A stretch of DNA of 61,018 nucleotides, taken from NCBI GenBank assembly GCA_020831775.1, contig JAFIFZ010000006.1, positions 1-61,018 of the forward strand. Direction: 5' to 3'. The notes beneath the pieces are model-generated. The model did no database searches, was not told the DNA's origin, and saw nothing but the letters and a program-made list of their open reading frames with translations. The translations under genes and the position numbers were made by a program. Source of the DNA: Phycisphaerales bacterium. GTDB taxonomy: Bacteria; Planctomycetota; Phycisphaerae; Phycisphaerales; UBA1924. Below, piece after piece: positions 1-9,001 of this stretch (position 1 is its first letter; the number at the start of each line of letters is the position of its first letter).

Positions 1-89
1 CCGCCTCCCCCCGCTACCACATCGGGGGTAATATGGGCGCGTTCGACTGGGGCGACCGCTACAGACTCCCCTCCTAATGGCCAGAGTAA

Positions 90-413
90 TTTATAACTGC
101 CCCCCCAGAACTCGCCTCGGCCGCCGGGGCGGCCCCCGAGCTCTTCGAGCTCCGGCGCGACTTTTACGCCTTCCCGACGGGGGAAGAGGTCCGTGCGATG
201 TGGGATCGGCGTTTCGGCGGGTTCGCCCGTCGCCTGAACGAGGAGGACGCCGCACGCCTTGAGGGCGCGTTCGAGGACTTCACCCCGACCACCTTCAGCG
301 TCGTGCGCGAGTCGTGGCGGGTGCAGGGCGTTGCGGCCCGGATCCAGATCGTCTACACCGAGTTGTTCCGCGAGCGTTACAGGCGGATCGCCGATAGAGC
401 CTCCCGCCTCTAG
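90..413 (+). CDS. hypothetical protein, 5' end unresolved (partial)
   Basis: An open frame runs from just after a stop at 87-89 to a TAG at 411-413, about 107 codons. The first ATG is at 198, preceded by a GAGGT that could be a ribosome binding site. However, the upstream codons (ELFELRRDFYAFPTG) look equally protein-like, so the gene probably starts further left and is damaged or cut by the contig edge. A separate short frame ending at 77 also looks coding (motif GAFDWGDRY). The product is charged, Arg/Glu rich, without membrane segments or a motif I recognise. No function is proposed. Confidence 0.4.
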   Translation, partial: FITAPPELASAAGAAPELFELRRDFYAFPTGEEVRAMWDRRFGGFARRLNEEDAARLEGAFEDFTPTTFSVVRESWRVQGVAARIQIVYTELFRERYRRIADRASRL

Positions 414-467
414 CGCCCAGCCTCACAAGGCCGCCCCCCAATCCCGGCCCCACGGACGGAGATCCGA

Positions 468-2042
468 ATGGCCCTCAAAACCGGCAGAACCGTCAAGTCC
501 TCCATCGCCGAGCACGACCCGGATTTCGCCCCGCCGACCTTCGCCAAGGTCGTCGCCACCATCGGCCCCGCCAGCGACAGCCCGGAGATGCTCGCGCGCC
601 TGATCGAGGCCGGGGTCAATGTCTTCCGTCTGAACTTCTCCCACGGCACGCTCGACGATCACGCCGCCCGCCTGCGCACCATCCGCGAGACCTCCGACGA
701 GCTCGGACGCATCGTCGGCGTGCTCGGCGATTTGGCCGGCCCCAAGCTCCGCATCAGCGAGGTGCCCGAGGGAGGCTTCATCCTCGGCGTGGGCCAGGAT
801 GTCGAGCTGCGCAAGGGTGTGACCCGCGCATTCTTCGAAGACCGCGTCGGCGAACCCGTCCCCGTCTTCGGCGTGACGATCGAGCGGATCATCGACGAGG
901 TCCGCCCCGGGCAGCGGGTGCTGATCAACGACGGCGCGATCAGGATGCTCGCGGTCGAGTCCGAGCCGGGCGTGCTGCGCTGCCGCGTGCTGGTCGGGGG
1001 CGAGGTCACCTCGCGCAAGGGCATCAACCTGCCCGAGACCGACCTCTCGCTCCCCTCGATGACCGACCGCGACCACGAGTGCCTGCAGTGGGCGGTCGCC
1101 AACGGGCTGGACTTCCTCGCGCTCTCGTTTGTGCGCACCGCGGCGGAGGTCCGCTCGCTCAAAGAGACCATCCGCGGGATGTGCGCCGCCGACCGCGCCA
1201 AGGGCGACGAGCAGGGCTCGACCATCCAGGTGATCGCAAAGATCGAGAAACCCCAGGCCCTGGACAACATCGACGCCATCGTCGCAGAGTCCGACGCGAT
1301 CATGGTCGCCCGCGGCGACCTCGGCGTCGAGATGGACCTCGCCCGCGTCCCCGTCGCGCAGAAGAAGATCATCGAGTGCTGCGAGGCCCACGGCACACCC
1401 GTCATCGTCGCGACGCAGATGCTCGAGACGATGATCGACCGCCCGATCCCCACGCGGGCCGAGGCCTCCGATGTCGCCAACGCCATCTTCGACAACACCG
1501 ACGCCGTGATGCTCTCGGGCGAGACGGCCGTCGGCAAGTTCCCCGAGGTCACGGTGCGCACGATGCGGCGCATCATCGCCGAGGCTGAGTCGCACATGCG
1601 AGCCCACCGCCTCAGCAAGCCCCCGATGCGGTTCGCAGAAGGGCACAGCTCAACAGCGGCGCTCGCTCGCGGCGCTTGGCAGGCCGCGGCAGACCTCGAC
1701 GCCGCGGCCATCGTCTGCTGGAGCCAGCACGGCGGCACCGCCCGCTACCTCAGCCAGAACGACTTCCAGATCCCGATCCTCGCCTACTCGTCGGATCCCC
1801 GTTTCGTCCGGCGGATGACGCTGCTGCGGGGCGTGACGCCCGTGCTGCACCAACCGCCCACCGAGGGCGGGCTGGGCTTCTGGAACCGCACCGTCGACGA
1901 TCACTTGGTGGCTCTTGGCCTGGCATCTCCGGGCGACTGGATCGCGCTCTTGGCCGGGCGCCCGCTCGGCGTCGCCAAGCGCACCAACACGCTGACCGTC
2001 CACCGTGTGGGCGAAGAAGACTCGGGCTACATGCGCGAGTAA
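468..2042 (+). CDS. pyk: pyruvate kinase
   Basis: Converts phosphoenolpyruvate and ADP to pyruvate and ATP, the last step of glycolysis, in the cytoplasm. The 524-residue product is slightly longer than the usual 470-500. Near the N-terminus it shows ATIGPASDSPEML and RLNFSHG, then GDLAGPKLRI, the catalytic lysine segment IAKIEKPQAL, the metal-binding MVARGDLGVEM, and MLSGETAVGKFP before the C-terminal domain. The ATG at 468 is preceded by GGAG six bases upstream. It stands alone, convergent with purQ with only 19 bases between the stop codons. Confidence 0.97.
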   Translation: MALKTGRTVKSSIAEHDPDFAPPTFAKVVATIGPASDSPEMLARLIEAGVNVFRLNFSHGTLDDHAARLRTIRETSDELGRIVGVLGDLAGPKLRISEVPEGGFILGVGQDVELRKGVTRAFFEDRVGEPVPVFGVTIERIIDEVRPGQRVLINDGAIRMLAVESEPGVLRCRVLVGGEVTSRKGINLPETDLSLPSMTDRDHECLQWAVANGLDFLALSFVRTAAEVRSLKETIRGMCAADRAKGDEQGSTIQVIAKIEKPQALDNIDAIVAESDAIMVARGDLGVEMDLARVPVAQKKIIECCEAHGTPVIVATQMLETMIDRPIPTRAEASDVANAIFDNTDAVMLSGETAVGKFPEVTVRTMRRIIAEAESHMRAHRLSKPPMRFAEGHSSTAALARGAWQAAADLDAAAIVCWSQHGGTARYLSQNDFQIPILAYSSDPRFVRRMTLLRGVTPVLHQPPTEGGLGFWNRTVDDHLVALGLASPGDWIALLAGRPLGVAKRTNTLTVHRVGEEDSGYMRE

Positions 2043-2061
2043 GAGTCAAACGCGGTCGGGC

Positions 2062-2862
2062 TCAGGCCCGGGCGCCGACGGGGCTCGACGCCGCCTCTAC
2101 CGCGTTCTGGAACAGGCGAAGACCGGGCGGCGACCCGGAACGCTCGTGCTCGGTGAGCCTCGTCCACCACGGGTGGCGGTTCCAGTGCACGAAGTCTTCG
2201 GGGTGGGGCATCAGGCCGAAGACCCTGCCCGACGGGTCGCAGATCCCGGCGATCGAACGCTCCGAGCCGTTGAAGTTCTCTTCGTAGCGCAGGGCGACCT
2301 GTCCGCCGGCTTCCAGCTCGTCGAGGGTTTCGGGCGAGTCGGCGACGAAGCGGCCCTCGCCGTGGGCGCTTGGGAACATGAGCAGCTCGGGCTCGACCGC
2401 TCCTTCAAGGCCCCTCGTCCAGACGCACTTGGAGCCGGGCTCGGGGATCATCCGCACCCACTTGTTGACGAAGCGTGCGCCGGTGTTCTCCGTCAGGGCG
2501 ACTCGCTGCACGGGCGACTTGCCGATCGGGCCGGGCAGCAGCCCCATCTGCACCATGACCTGGAAGCCGTTGCAGACGCCGATGACCAGCGCCCCGCGCT
2601 CAACAGCCCCCGAGAAGCGGTCCCAGAGGCGCTCGCGGGCGTGCATCGCCATGATGCGTCCGGAGGCGACATCGTCGCCGTAGCTAAAGCCACCGGGGAA
2701 GCCGATGATCGCGTACTCGTCGATGCGGTCGGGCTCTGCGATGAGCCGGTCGAGGTGGACGGCCTCCGCGTCGGCACCCGCGAGCTTGAAGGCTCGGAGG
2801 AGCTCGGCGTCACGGTTGATGCCGGCGGTCCGGACGACCAGGGCGCGGGGTCGCTGCTGCAT
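2062..2862 (-). CDS. purQ: phosphoribosylformylglycinamidine synthase, glutamine amidotransferase subunit
   Basis: Class I glutamine amidotransferase that supplies ammonia to PurL for FGAM formation in purine synthesis. Visible features are GFPGGFSYGDDVASGR, the nucleophile cysteine 97 in GVCNGFQ, and the C-terminal His-Glu pair in PHPEDF. The open frame extends 33 codons upstream, but homology begins at MQQRPRALVV, so I place the start at 2862. At 266 residues it is longer than the roughly 230 of Gram-positive PurQ. The start has no Shine-Dalgarno; TATCCT lies six bases before it. No purL or purS is adjacent. Confidence 0.92.
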   Translation of the reverse strand: MQQRPRALVVRTAGINRDAELLRAFKLAGADAEAVHLDRLIAEPDRIDEYAIIGFPGGFSYGDDVASGRIMAMHARERLWDRFSGAVERGALVIGVCNGFQVMVQMGLLPGPIGKSPVQRVALTENTGARFVNKWVRMIPEPGSKCVWTRGLEGAVEPELLMFPSAHGEGRFVADSPETLDELEAGGQVALRYEENFNGSERSIAGICDPSGRVFGLMPHPEDFVHWNRHPWWTRLTEHERSGSPPGLRLFQNAVEAASSPVGARA

Positions 2863-2868
2863 GAGGCG

Positions 2869-2874
2869 AGGATA
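2869..2874 (-). promoter_or_regulatory. candidate -10 box of leaderless purQ promoter
   Basis: TATCCT on the minus strand, six bases before the purQ ATG, fits a -10 element whose transcript would begin at or next to the start codon. No -35 hexamer is obvious. This is inference from spacing shared with mscS, rseP, deoC, pheS and cdsA. Confidence 0.4.
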
Positions 2875-3038
2875 GGCCTGTATCGGCTGCGGCCCCCCGC
2901 CGGCCGGCCCGGAACCCTTCACGGAGGGGCCGATCCGCATAGAGTCCTTTGCAGCGGGCACGGGCTCGGAAGGTTGTTGTGCGCGCCCGTGACGCAGAAC
3001 ACCCTCACCCGACGAAGGCTCCGGGAAAGGATTCGGTC

Positions 3039-4391
3039 ATGGCCGCGGTCTATCCGTTCAACGCGATCCAGTTCAGCGCCGGCAGCGGCGATGTCTCAAC
3101 GCTGGTCAGCCCTCCTTACGATGTGCTCGACGCCGACGACCGCGAGGCCCTGCTCGGCCCCGAGCAGCAGAACATCGTCGCGATCGACCTGCCGCATGTG
3201 CCGCCCAAGGAGCTCGGCCCGTCTTCGGCCTATTCCGGCGCCGCCTCGACGCTGAAGAGTTGGCTCGCCGAGGGCGTGCTCGCCCGGCGCGATCGCCCCG
3301 CCATGTTCGCCTACCGCCAGACTTTCGAGTTCGAGGGCAAGCAGTACCGGCGTTGCGGCATGGCCTGCACCATCGACACCGTCCCCTTCGGCCCCCGCAA
3401 CGGCGGCGGCGTGCTGCCCCACGAACAGACCTTCAGCGGGCCCAAGGAAGACCGCATGGCCCTGATGAAGGCCACGCAGTGCCAGACCAGCCCCGTCTTC
3501 GGCCTCTTCGCCGACGAGAAGGGGACAGGCAGCGAGGTCGTCCGCAGTGTCATGGAGTCCCGCGCGCCCGACATGACCGCCCGCATGTCAGACGGCGTGC
3601 TGCACGAGGTCTGGACCGTCGACGACGCCGCAACCATGGAAGCCTACGAAGAGGCCCTCAAGGGCGAGGACATCTTCATCGCCGACGGGCACCACCGGTA
3701 CACCACCGGGCTGAACTACCTCACCGGTCTGCTGGAAAAGGGCGACCTGCCCCCCGACCACCCCGCGCGGCGCTGCATGATCGTGCTCGTCGGCATGAAC
3801 GACCCCGGTCTGGCCATCGGGCCGACCCACCGCGTGCTGGGCGGCATGAGCGATTACACGATCCAGAAGTTCGAGGAGGCCTCGGCCGGGCTCCTGGACA
3901 TCAAGCCCTGCGACAACAATCCCAAGCAGATCGAGGCGGAGGTCAAGAAGCGGGCCCTCTCGCTCAACGACGACGCCAATGTCTTCGGCATCATCGACCG
4001 CGACACCGGGCTCTGCTTCACCGCGACGACCGCGGCCGACGACCCGCTGGAAGAACGCTTCCCCGACAAGCCCCGCGCCTGGCGAAAGCTCGATGTCGCG
4101 GTCATCCAGCACCTGATCGTCGAGGAGATCTGCCAGCCCGAGCTGAACGGCGGCGAGCCGGTCAAGTGGGCCTTCCCGCACACGATCGAAGAGGTGCAGG
4201 AGATCTTCTCCGGGGTCGAGACGGGCGCGGGCGGGGGCTCGGGCTTCTCGCAGCTGGCGATCATCGTCCGCCCCACGCCTTTGGATGCGGTCAAAGAGAT
4301 CAGCCGCGCGAACGAACTGATGCCCCAGAAGAGCACCTTCTTCTACCCCAAGCTCGCGACCGGGCTGTTCATCCATCCGCTCAGCGACTGA
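3039..4391 (+). CDS. DUF1015 family protein
   Basis: Cytoplasmic protein of the DUF1015 family, recognised from the N-terminal PFNAIQFSAGSG and SPPYDVLDADDRE, the central FIADGHHRYTTGLNYL, and the overall length of 450 residues, which is typical. The biochemical role of the family is not established. I start it at ATG 3039 (MAAVYPF), preceded by GAAAGG; the open frame upstream is not conserved in kind. Its stop codon overlaps the stop of the convergent mscS gene by about 11 bases. Confidence 0.88.
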   Translation: MAAVYPFNAIQFSAGSGDVSTLVSPPYDVLDADDREALLGPEQQNIVAIDLPHVPPKELGPSSAYSGAASTLKSWLAEGVLARRDRPAMFAYRQTFEFEGKQYRRCGMACTIDTVPFGPRNGGGVLPHEQTFSGPKEDRMALMKATQCQTSPVFGLFADEKGTGSEVVRSVMESRAPDMTARMSDGVLHEVWTVDDAATMEAYEEALKGEDIFIADGHHRYTTGLNYLTGLLEKGDLPPDHPARRCMIVLVGMNDPGLAIGPTHRVLGGMSDYTIQKFEEASAGLLDIKPCDNNPKQIEAEVKKRALSLNDDANVFGIIDRDTGLCFTATTAADDPLEERFPDKPRAWRKLDVAVIQHLIVEEICQPELNGGEPVKWAFPHTIEEVQEIFSGVETGAGGGSGFSQLAIIVRPTPLDAVKEISRANELMPQKSTFFYPKLATGLFIHPLSD

Positions 4392-5559
4392 TCTGATCGC
4401 CGATCGGGCCCGCCGCAGGCGGGGGCCCGCCGGGGGGCAACTCGCCCTTGTCGCGCCCCGGGGCGTCCTCGGCCAGTGTGCGGAACTTGGGCAAGGCGCC
4501 CGGGTGCTCGCGCTGGATGTAGGCGATGATCTTCTCGCGCACCTCGCAGCGGAGGTCCCACGCGTCGCCCGAGTTTCTGGCGCTGACGAGCGCGCGGATC
4601 TCCAGCGTCGTGGGCCTCGCGTCTGTCACCTGCAAGACGCAGACGCGTCCGTCGAACTTCGGCGATGCCTCGGTGATGCGCTTGAGCTCGGCGCGCAGGT
4701 CGTCGAGCGGGACGGTGTAGTCCACATGCCAGAAGACCGAGCCGATGATGTCCGCCCGCGTCCTCGTCCAGTTCTGGAAGGGCTCATCGAGGAAGTGCGA
4801 GAACGGGACGATCAGGCGGCGCTCGTCCCAGATCCGCACGACGACATAGGTCGTGGTGATCTCCTCGATGCGCCCCCACTCCCCGGCGATGATGACGACA
4901 TCGTCGAGGCGGAAGGGCTCGGCAAGCGCCACCTGCACCCCCGCGATGAAGTTCGCGATCGATGAGCGTGCCGCGAAGCCGACGATCAGCCCCGCCAGCC
5001 CCGCCGAGGCGAGCACGCTCGCCCCGACCTGGCGCACGCCCGGGAAGGTCATCAGGATCGACGACCCCATCAGGATCAAAACCAGCGCGATCAGGATCCG
5101 GGCGATCACCCGCACCTGCGTGTGCACGCGCCGGGCGCGGAGGTTGTCTGCGACGCCCATGTCGTAGCGACGCGTCAGCGCCTTGGAGACCGCCCCGATC
5201 ATGACGATCAGCGTCCAACCGATCAGGACGATGATCGCGATCGACATCGCCTGCTGGACGCCTTCGGCCAGTTCGGGCGGGAGGTTCCGCGTCGGTCGCG
5301 TCAGGCGGAAGGCCAGCACAACGACGAGGATGAGGGTCGGCCCTCGCATCCTGCGGGCGACTTCGTCGGCCACCTGTGTCTCGGGCTTATCGGCCAGACG
5401 CCGAACAAAGCGGTAGACGAGCCAGTGGATCACCACCGCCAGAGCGATCGCCCCGGCGACGATGCCGAGCTCCGCAAAGAGCCCGAACATCGGCCCCCAC
5501 GCCTCGGCGTCGATTTCTGGAGCGGGAGGGCCGACTTCCTCTTGCGGTTCGTCTTGCAT
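4381..5559 (-). CDS. MscS-family mechanosensitive ion channel
   Basis: Small-conductance mechanosensitive channel of the cytoplasmic membrane, expected to relieve osmotic pressure. The 392-residue product has an N-terminal region with several membrane segments. The MscS pore signature follows (VLASAGLAGLIVGFAARS, then SIANFIAGVQVALAEPFRLDD) with the beta domain (GEWGRIEEITTTYVVVRIWDERRLIVP) and a C-terminal domain ending in a Pro-rich tail. The start at 5559 lacks a Shine-Dalgarno but has TAGCAT six bases upstream. Which MscS subfamily it belongs to is not resolved. Confidence 0.92.
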   Translation of the reverse strand: MQDEPQEEVGPPAPEIDAEAWGPMFGLFAELGIVAGAIALAVVIHWLVYRFVRRLADKPETQVADEVARRMRGPTLILVVVLAFRLTRPTRNLPPELAEGVQQAMSIAIIVLIGWTLIVMIGAVSKALTRRYDMGVADNLRARRVHTQVRVIARILIALVLILMGSSILMTFPGVRQVGASVLASAGLAGLIVGFAARSSIANFIAGVQVALAEPFRLDDVVIIAGEWGRIEEITTTYVVVRIWDERRLIVPFSHFLDEPFQNWTRTRADIIGSVFWHVDYTVPLDDLRAELKRITEASPKFDGRVCVLQVTDARPTTLEIRALVSARNSGDAWDLRCEVREKIIAYIQREHPGALPKFRTLAEDAPGRDKGELPPGGPPPAAGPIGDQISR

Positions 5560-5565
5560 TCGGGC

Positions 5566-5571
5566 ATGCTA
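5566..5571 (-). promoter_or_regulatory. candidate -10 box of leaderless mscS promoter
   Basis: TAGCAT on the minus strand ends six bases before the ATG of the MscS gene, with no ribosome binding site between. The spacing matches that at purQ, rseP and deoC. Confidence 0.4.
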
Positions 5572-5697
5572 CACAGGAAAGGCAAAGACGCGCCGATCCC
5601 GTGGGAACTTTCGAGCGGGTCGTGCGTCCAACCCATCGGCGGGTGTCCCGCCAGCCCACCACTCACAGAGGCGACTCACGCCGGGGAGGGCCGCTCC

Positions 5698-6765
5698 GTG
5701 CCCATCGATAGCGCCAGCACGAAGGCCAGCGCCAAAGACCTCTGCCCGTTCTGCAGTTACGACCGAACCGGCCTACCCGCGGGCGATCGCTGCCCCGAGT
5801 GCGGCAAGATCTCGCGCCCGACGAAGGGGCAGCCCCGCAAGCACGACTTGTTCGGCCGCGCCCCGCTGGCGTATCTCCGAAGGGTGCAGCTCGCCATGTG
5901 GACGCTCGCCCTGGGCGCCCTTGTCGCGACCGTTTCCTATCTCTCGTTCTGGTACGGTGGCGAGCCGACGATGCGCGTGGTCTCGGTGATCGCCAGCGCC
6001 ATGTACTTCGTCGGCGTCTGGGTGATGACGGCGCCCCGCGAGTCGCCCGCGTTGTCGAAAGAGGTCACGCGGCTGGAGTTCAAGCACCTTCGGTGGGTCA
6101 ACCGAGGCACCCAGTCGCTCTGGTTCGTCAGCCACGGGCTCGCCGTGCTGTTCATTCAGGGCTATGTCTCGCACGACATCTTCCGTGTGATTGTCGCGGC
6201 AACCTTCACGATCGCGGCGGTCGGGCTGGTTCCCTTCTCCGCACAGCTCGCCTGGTTCGCTCGGTGGGCGTGCGACGACGGCGTCGCCAGTCGGCTGAAC
6301 GCCTCGGCGTGGGGGCTGGGCCTGCCTGTTGCGTGGTTCGGGCTGCTCACGCTCACCGGAGGCGCACCGACGGGTCTCATCGGCTTCATCGTTGTATTGG
6401 TCTCGATCGCGATGTTCCTCTCGGTGATATTCGCGGTCTTCATCTACCTCTGGTCGTGCGTGACGCTCGCCGGGACGACCAGTTGGGCGATCCGCAACTG
6501 GCACGACGCCCAGGCGCGGGATCAGCGGGAAAGGGACAGAGCGGAGGAGACCGCGCGGAAGAACGCGCGCCGGGCCAAGCCCAAGTCCGCGGCCGCCCAC
6601 AACCCCGGCGGCATCAACCATGCCCAGCGCGATGCGGAATTCGAAGCCGCGTTCTCCCAGATATCCAAATCATCCGACACCCCCGCGAGCGCGCCGATCC
6701 CGAAGAACATCCACCGCATCGAGCGACGCAGCGACGACGACCCCATCCCGCTGGAACCCGAATAG
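5698..6765 (+). CDS. zinc-ribbon multi-spanning membrane protein, copy 1
   Basis: Begins with a short four-cysteine zinc ribbon (CPFC then CPEC, about residues 14-32), a hydrophilic linker, then about six hydrophobic segments and a charged Arg/Glu/Lys-rich tail of about 90 residues. The GTG at 5698 is chosen because GGGGAGGG precedes it and the zinc ribbon follows directly; the longer open frame runs antisense through mscS. The downstream gene has the same architecture and similar phrases (RYDDTPIPYLRR there, APLAYLRRVQ here; WVNRGTQSLWF here, WICRGTQMCWFF there), so the two are tandem paralogues. Function is unknown. Confidence 0.75.
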   Translation: MPIDSASTKASAKDLCPFCSYDRTGLPAGDRCPECGKISRPTKGQPRKHDLFGRAPLAYLRRVQLAMWTLALGALVATVSYLSFWYGGEPTMRVVSVIASAMYFVGVWVMTAPRESPALSKEVTRLEFKHLRWVNRGTQSLWFVSHGLAVLFIQGYVSHDIFRVIVAATFTIAAVGLVPFSAQLAWFARWACDDGVASRLNASAWGLGLPVAWFGLLTLTGGAPTGLIGFIVVLVSIAMFLSVIFAVFIYLWSCVTLAGTTSWAIRNWHDAQARDQRERDRAEETARKNARRAKPKSAAAHNPGGINHAQRDAEFEAAFSQISKSSDTPASAPIPKNIHRIERRSDDDPIPLEPE

Positions 6766-6778
6766 CCGGAGCTCAAGC

Positions 6779-7699
6779 GTGCAGCAGACAAAGTCGTTTC
6801 CGTCTCAACGCCTCTGCCCCGGCTGCGGCTTCGAGTTGACCGGCTACGGGCGCTTCGCCCCCTGCCCGGCCTGCGGCAACAAGCCCGCCCACCGCAGCAG
6901 CACCGCGAAAACCACGCGCTACGACGACACCCCGATCCCCTACCTCCGACGGACTTTCCTCTCCACCACGGCACTCGCCCTCGGCGCCGGCGTGTGCATC
7001 GTCGCGTACGGGCTGTGGCTCGCCGCAAGCGTGCTGCACTATGTGCCGTTCTTCGGAAGGTACTACTTCCCGGAGAGTTCGCTCCCCCACTACAACGGCG
7101 CCGCCCACCTGCTCGGCATGCTCGGCTCGCTGATCTATCTCTTCGGCGTCTGGGAGATCACTTCCCGGCGCGATTCGATCCTGCGGTTTACAAAGCCCGG
7201 CACGCGCCCCTCGGCGGTCGTGCGCTGGATCTGCCGCGGCACGCAGATGTGCTGGTTTTTCTACCACCTCGCGGCGTACGCGTGGCTGATCATGTATCCC
7301 AACGATTTCGTCTACGCAGCCACCGCCGGCGTCCTGTTCGCGATCGCCAGCCTCGGCCTGATCCCGTTTGCGCTGCACCTGAGCGGGCTCGCCTCGTGGG
7401 CGTTCGGGGACGAATTCTCCAACGGGCTGGTGTTCTCGGGCATCGGCGTTGGCTGCGCCGGGGGGCTGCTGGGGCTGGTGTACACCTTCGGCGTGCCGCA
7501 GGGAGCAATCGGCGCTGTGATCGGGCTGGCCACGGTCGTCGTGACTTTGCTGATCCCCGTGGGTGTTTTTCTCTACCTCCGGGCGTACTTCCGCCTCGCC
7601 GGGCTGACGAGATGGTCGATCCGATGCCGCCACGAGGCGGACGCACGCGACGGTCGCCTGCGGGCCAGGGCCTCCACGCTGACGCCCGAGCCCCTCTAA
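6779..7699 (+). CDS. zinc-ribbon multi-spanning membrane protein, copy 2
   Basis: 306 residues: an N-terminal zinc ribbon (CPGC and CPAC, about residues 12-30), then about six membrane segments and a short basic tail. The start is the GTG at 6779, 13 bases after the stop of copy 1 and preceded by CGGAG, so the two are probably co-transcribed. The open frame upstream of 6779 overlaps copy 1 and is a shadow. It shares the order of segments and the RGTQ-W-F motif with copy 1 but has a longer loop between the first two membrane segments. Function is unknown; a membrane-bound sensor or assembly factor is possible but not shown. Confidence 0.75.
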   Translation: MQQTKSFPSQRLCPGCGFELTGYGRFAPCPACGNKPAHRSSTAKTTRYDDTPIPYLRRTFLSTTALALGAGVCIVAYGLWLAASVLHYVPFFGRYYFPESSLPHYNGAAHLLGMLGSLIYLFGVWEITSRRDSILRFTKPGTRPSAVVRWICRGTQMCWFFYHLAAYAWLIMYPNDFVYAATAGVLFAIASLGLIPFALHLSGLASWAFGDEFSNGLVFSGIGVGCAGGLLGLVYTFGVPQGAIGAVIGLATVVVTLLIPVGVFLYLRAYFRLAGLTRWSIRCRHEADARDGRLRARASTLTPEPL

Positions 7700-7707
7700 C
7701 ATTCCCC

Positions 7708-8940
7708 ATGCCGTCACGCTTCGGATCTGAATACACCCCGCCCCCGGGGTCAAGGGTGCTCGTCGCCATGTCCGGCGGCGTGGACTCCTCCGTCGCCGCG
7801 GCGACCCTCCTCCGCCAGGGCTGTGAGGTCATCGGCGTCTTCATGCGTCTCGGCTCGCCAGGCGAAACGCTCGACACTCCCATCGCCGACGACGCCCTCC
7901 GCGGCGTCTGCAACGCCGAAGACCGCGACGACGCCGGACGCATCAAGATCGGCAAGCAGGGCTGCTGCTCGATCAACGACGCGGCCGACGCCCGCCTCGT
8001 CGCCGCCGAGCTCGGCATCCCCTTCTATGTCGTCAACTTCAAGAAGGAGTTCGGGCGCATCATCGACTACTTCGTCGGCGAGTACGCCCAAGGCCGCACG
8101 CCCAACCCGTGCGTCCGCTGCAACGACTGGCTGAAGTTCGGGCGCCTGCACGAGTACGCACACAGCATGGGCGCAAGCTTCGTCGCCAGCGGTCACCACG
8201 CGCGCGTCGCAGTCCGCGACGGCTCACCCGCCCTCCTGCGCGGCGTCGACGAACCGAAAGACCAGTCGTATGTCCTCTTCGGGGCGCCGCGAGCCCGCCT
8301 CGCCGAGATGCTGCTGCCCGTCGGCGAGATGACCAAGGACCAGGTCCGCGAGAAGGCGGAGGAACTCGGCCTGCCGACCTTCGACAAGCCAGACAGCCAG
8401 GAGATCTGCTTCGTCCCCGACAACGACTACGCCGGCCTCGTCGAACGCCGACGCCCCGAGCTCGCCCGCAAGGGCAGGATCGTCGATGAAAGCGGCGCAC
8501 CACTCGGCGAGCACGCGGGCCAGCACCGCTTCACCATCGGCCAACGCCGCGGCGTCGGCGTCGCCCTCGGCCACCCGATCTTCGTCGTCGGCAAAGACCC
8601 CGAGACCAACACCGTCACCGTCGGCGAGCGGGCCTCGCTGCTCTCTTCAAGCTGCACCGCCGCTGAGGCCAACTGGCTGATCGATCCGCCCGCGCCGGGC
8701 GAGCGCCGGCGCGTCATCGCCCGCTACCGCGCCCACGGGCACGACTGCCCCGCGACCGTCCGCGTGCTGCCCGACCTCGACGCCCCGACGCCCTCTGGGC
8801 GCAGCGCGGCGTTCGGTGTCGAGTTCGACGAGCCGCAGGAGGCCGTTGCGCCGGGTCAGGCGATCGTGCTCTACGACGCAAACGAACCGGCCCGCGTCCT
8901 CGGCGGAGGCTGGATCGTCCGGGCCGGCGCTGCGAAGTAA
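7708..8940 (+). CDS. mnmA: tRNA 2-thiouridine synthesizing sulfurtransferase
   Basis: Adenylates and thiolates U34 of tRNA-Lys, -Glu and -Gln. The 410-residue product has the PP-loop AMSGGVDSSVAAATLL near residue 20 and the insertion with GCCSINDAADARLVA. The catalytic cysteine is 138 in NPCVRCNDWLKFG, where a Cys sits at the position of E. coli Asp99, a common variant. The second cysteine is in SQEICFVPD, followed by the C-terminal barrel. The ATG at 7708 is eight bases after the upstream stop. There is no Shine-Dalgarno; TAACAT lies five bases upstream but overlaps the upstream stop codon, so it is weak evidence for a promoter. Confidence 0.96.
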   Translation: MPSRFGSEYTPPPGSRVLVAMSGGVDSSVAAATLLRQGCEVIGVFMRLGSPGETLDTPIADDALRGVCNAEDRDDAGRIKIGKQGCCSINDAADARLVAAELGIPFYVVNFKKEFGRIIDYFVGEYAQGRTPNPCVRCNDWLKFGRLHEYAHSMGASFVASGHHARVAVRDGSPALLRGVDEPKDQSYVLFGAPRARLAEMLLPVGEMTKDQVREKAEELGLPTFDKPDSQEICFVPDNDYAGLVERRRPELARKGRIVDESGAPLGEHAGQHRFTIGQRRGVGVALGHPIFVVGKDPETNTVTVGERASLLSSSCTAAEANWLIDPPAPGERRRVIARYRAHGHDCPATVRVLPDLDAPTPSGRSAAFGVEFDEPQEAVAPGQAIVLYDANEPARVLGGGWIVRAGAAK

Positions 8941-8945
8941 AAGGC

Positions 8946-8970
8946 CGCGGCCCGCCCGAAGGCGAGCCGC
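8946..8970. terminator. possible bidirectional hairpin between convergent genes
   Basis: GCGGC and CGCC pair with GGCG and GCCGC around a CGAA loop, in the 61 bases between the convergent mnmA and PQQ-dehydrogenase genes. No T tract follows on either strand, so intrinsic termination is uncertain. Confidence 0.3.
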
Positions 8971-9001
8971 GACGCCCCCCAAGAGATCGACGCACCCGGG
9001 C

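Noticed and set aside
77-262. 61-codon plus-strand frame at the left end
   Set aside because: Arg/Pro-rich out-of-frame reading of the better-supported frame ending at 413.
2056-2071. CGGGC-TCAG-GCCCG hairpin between pyk and purQ as terminator
   Set aside because: It overlaps the end of purQ, is only five pairs long and has no T tract on either strand.
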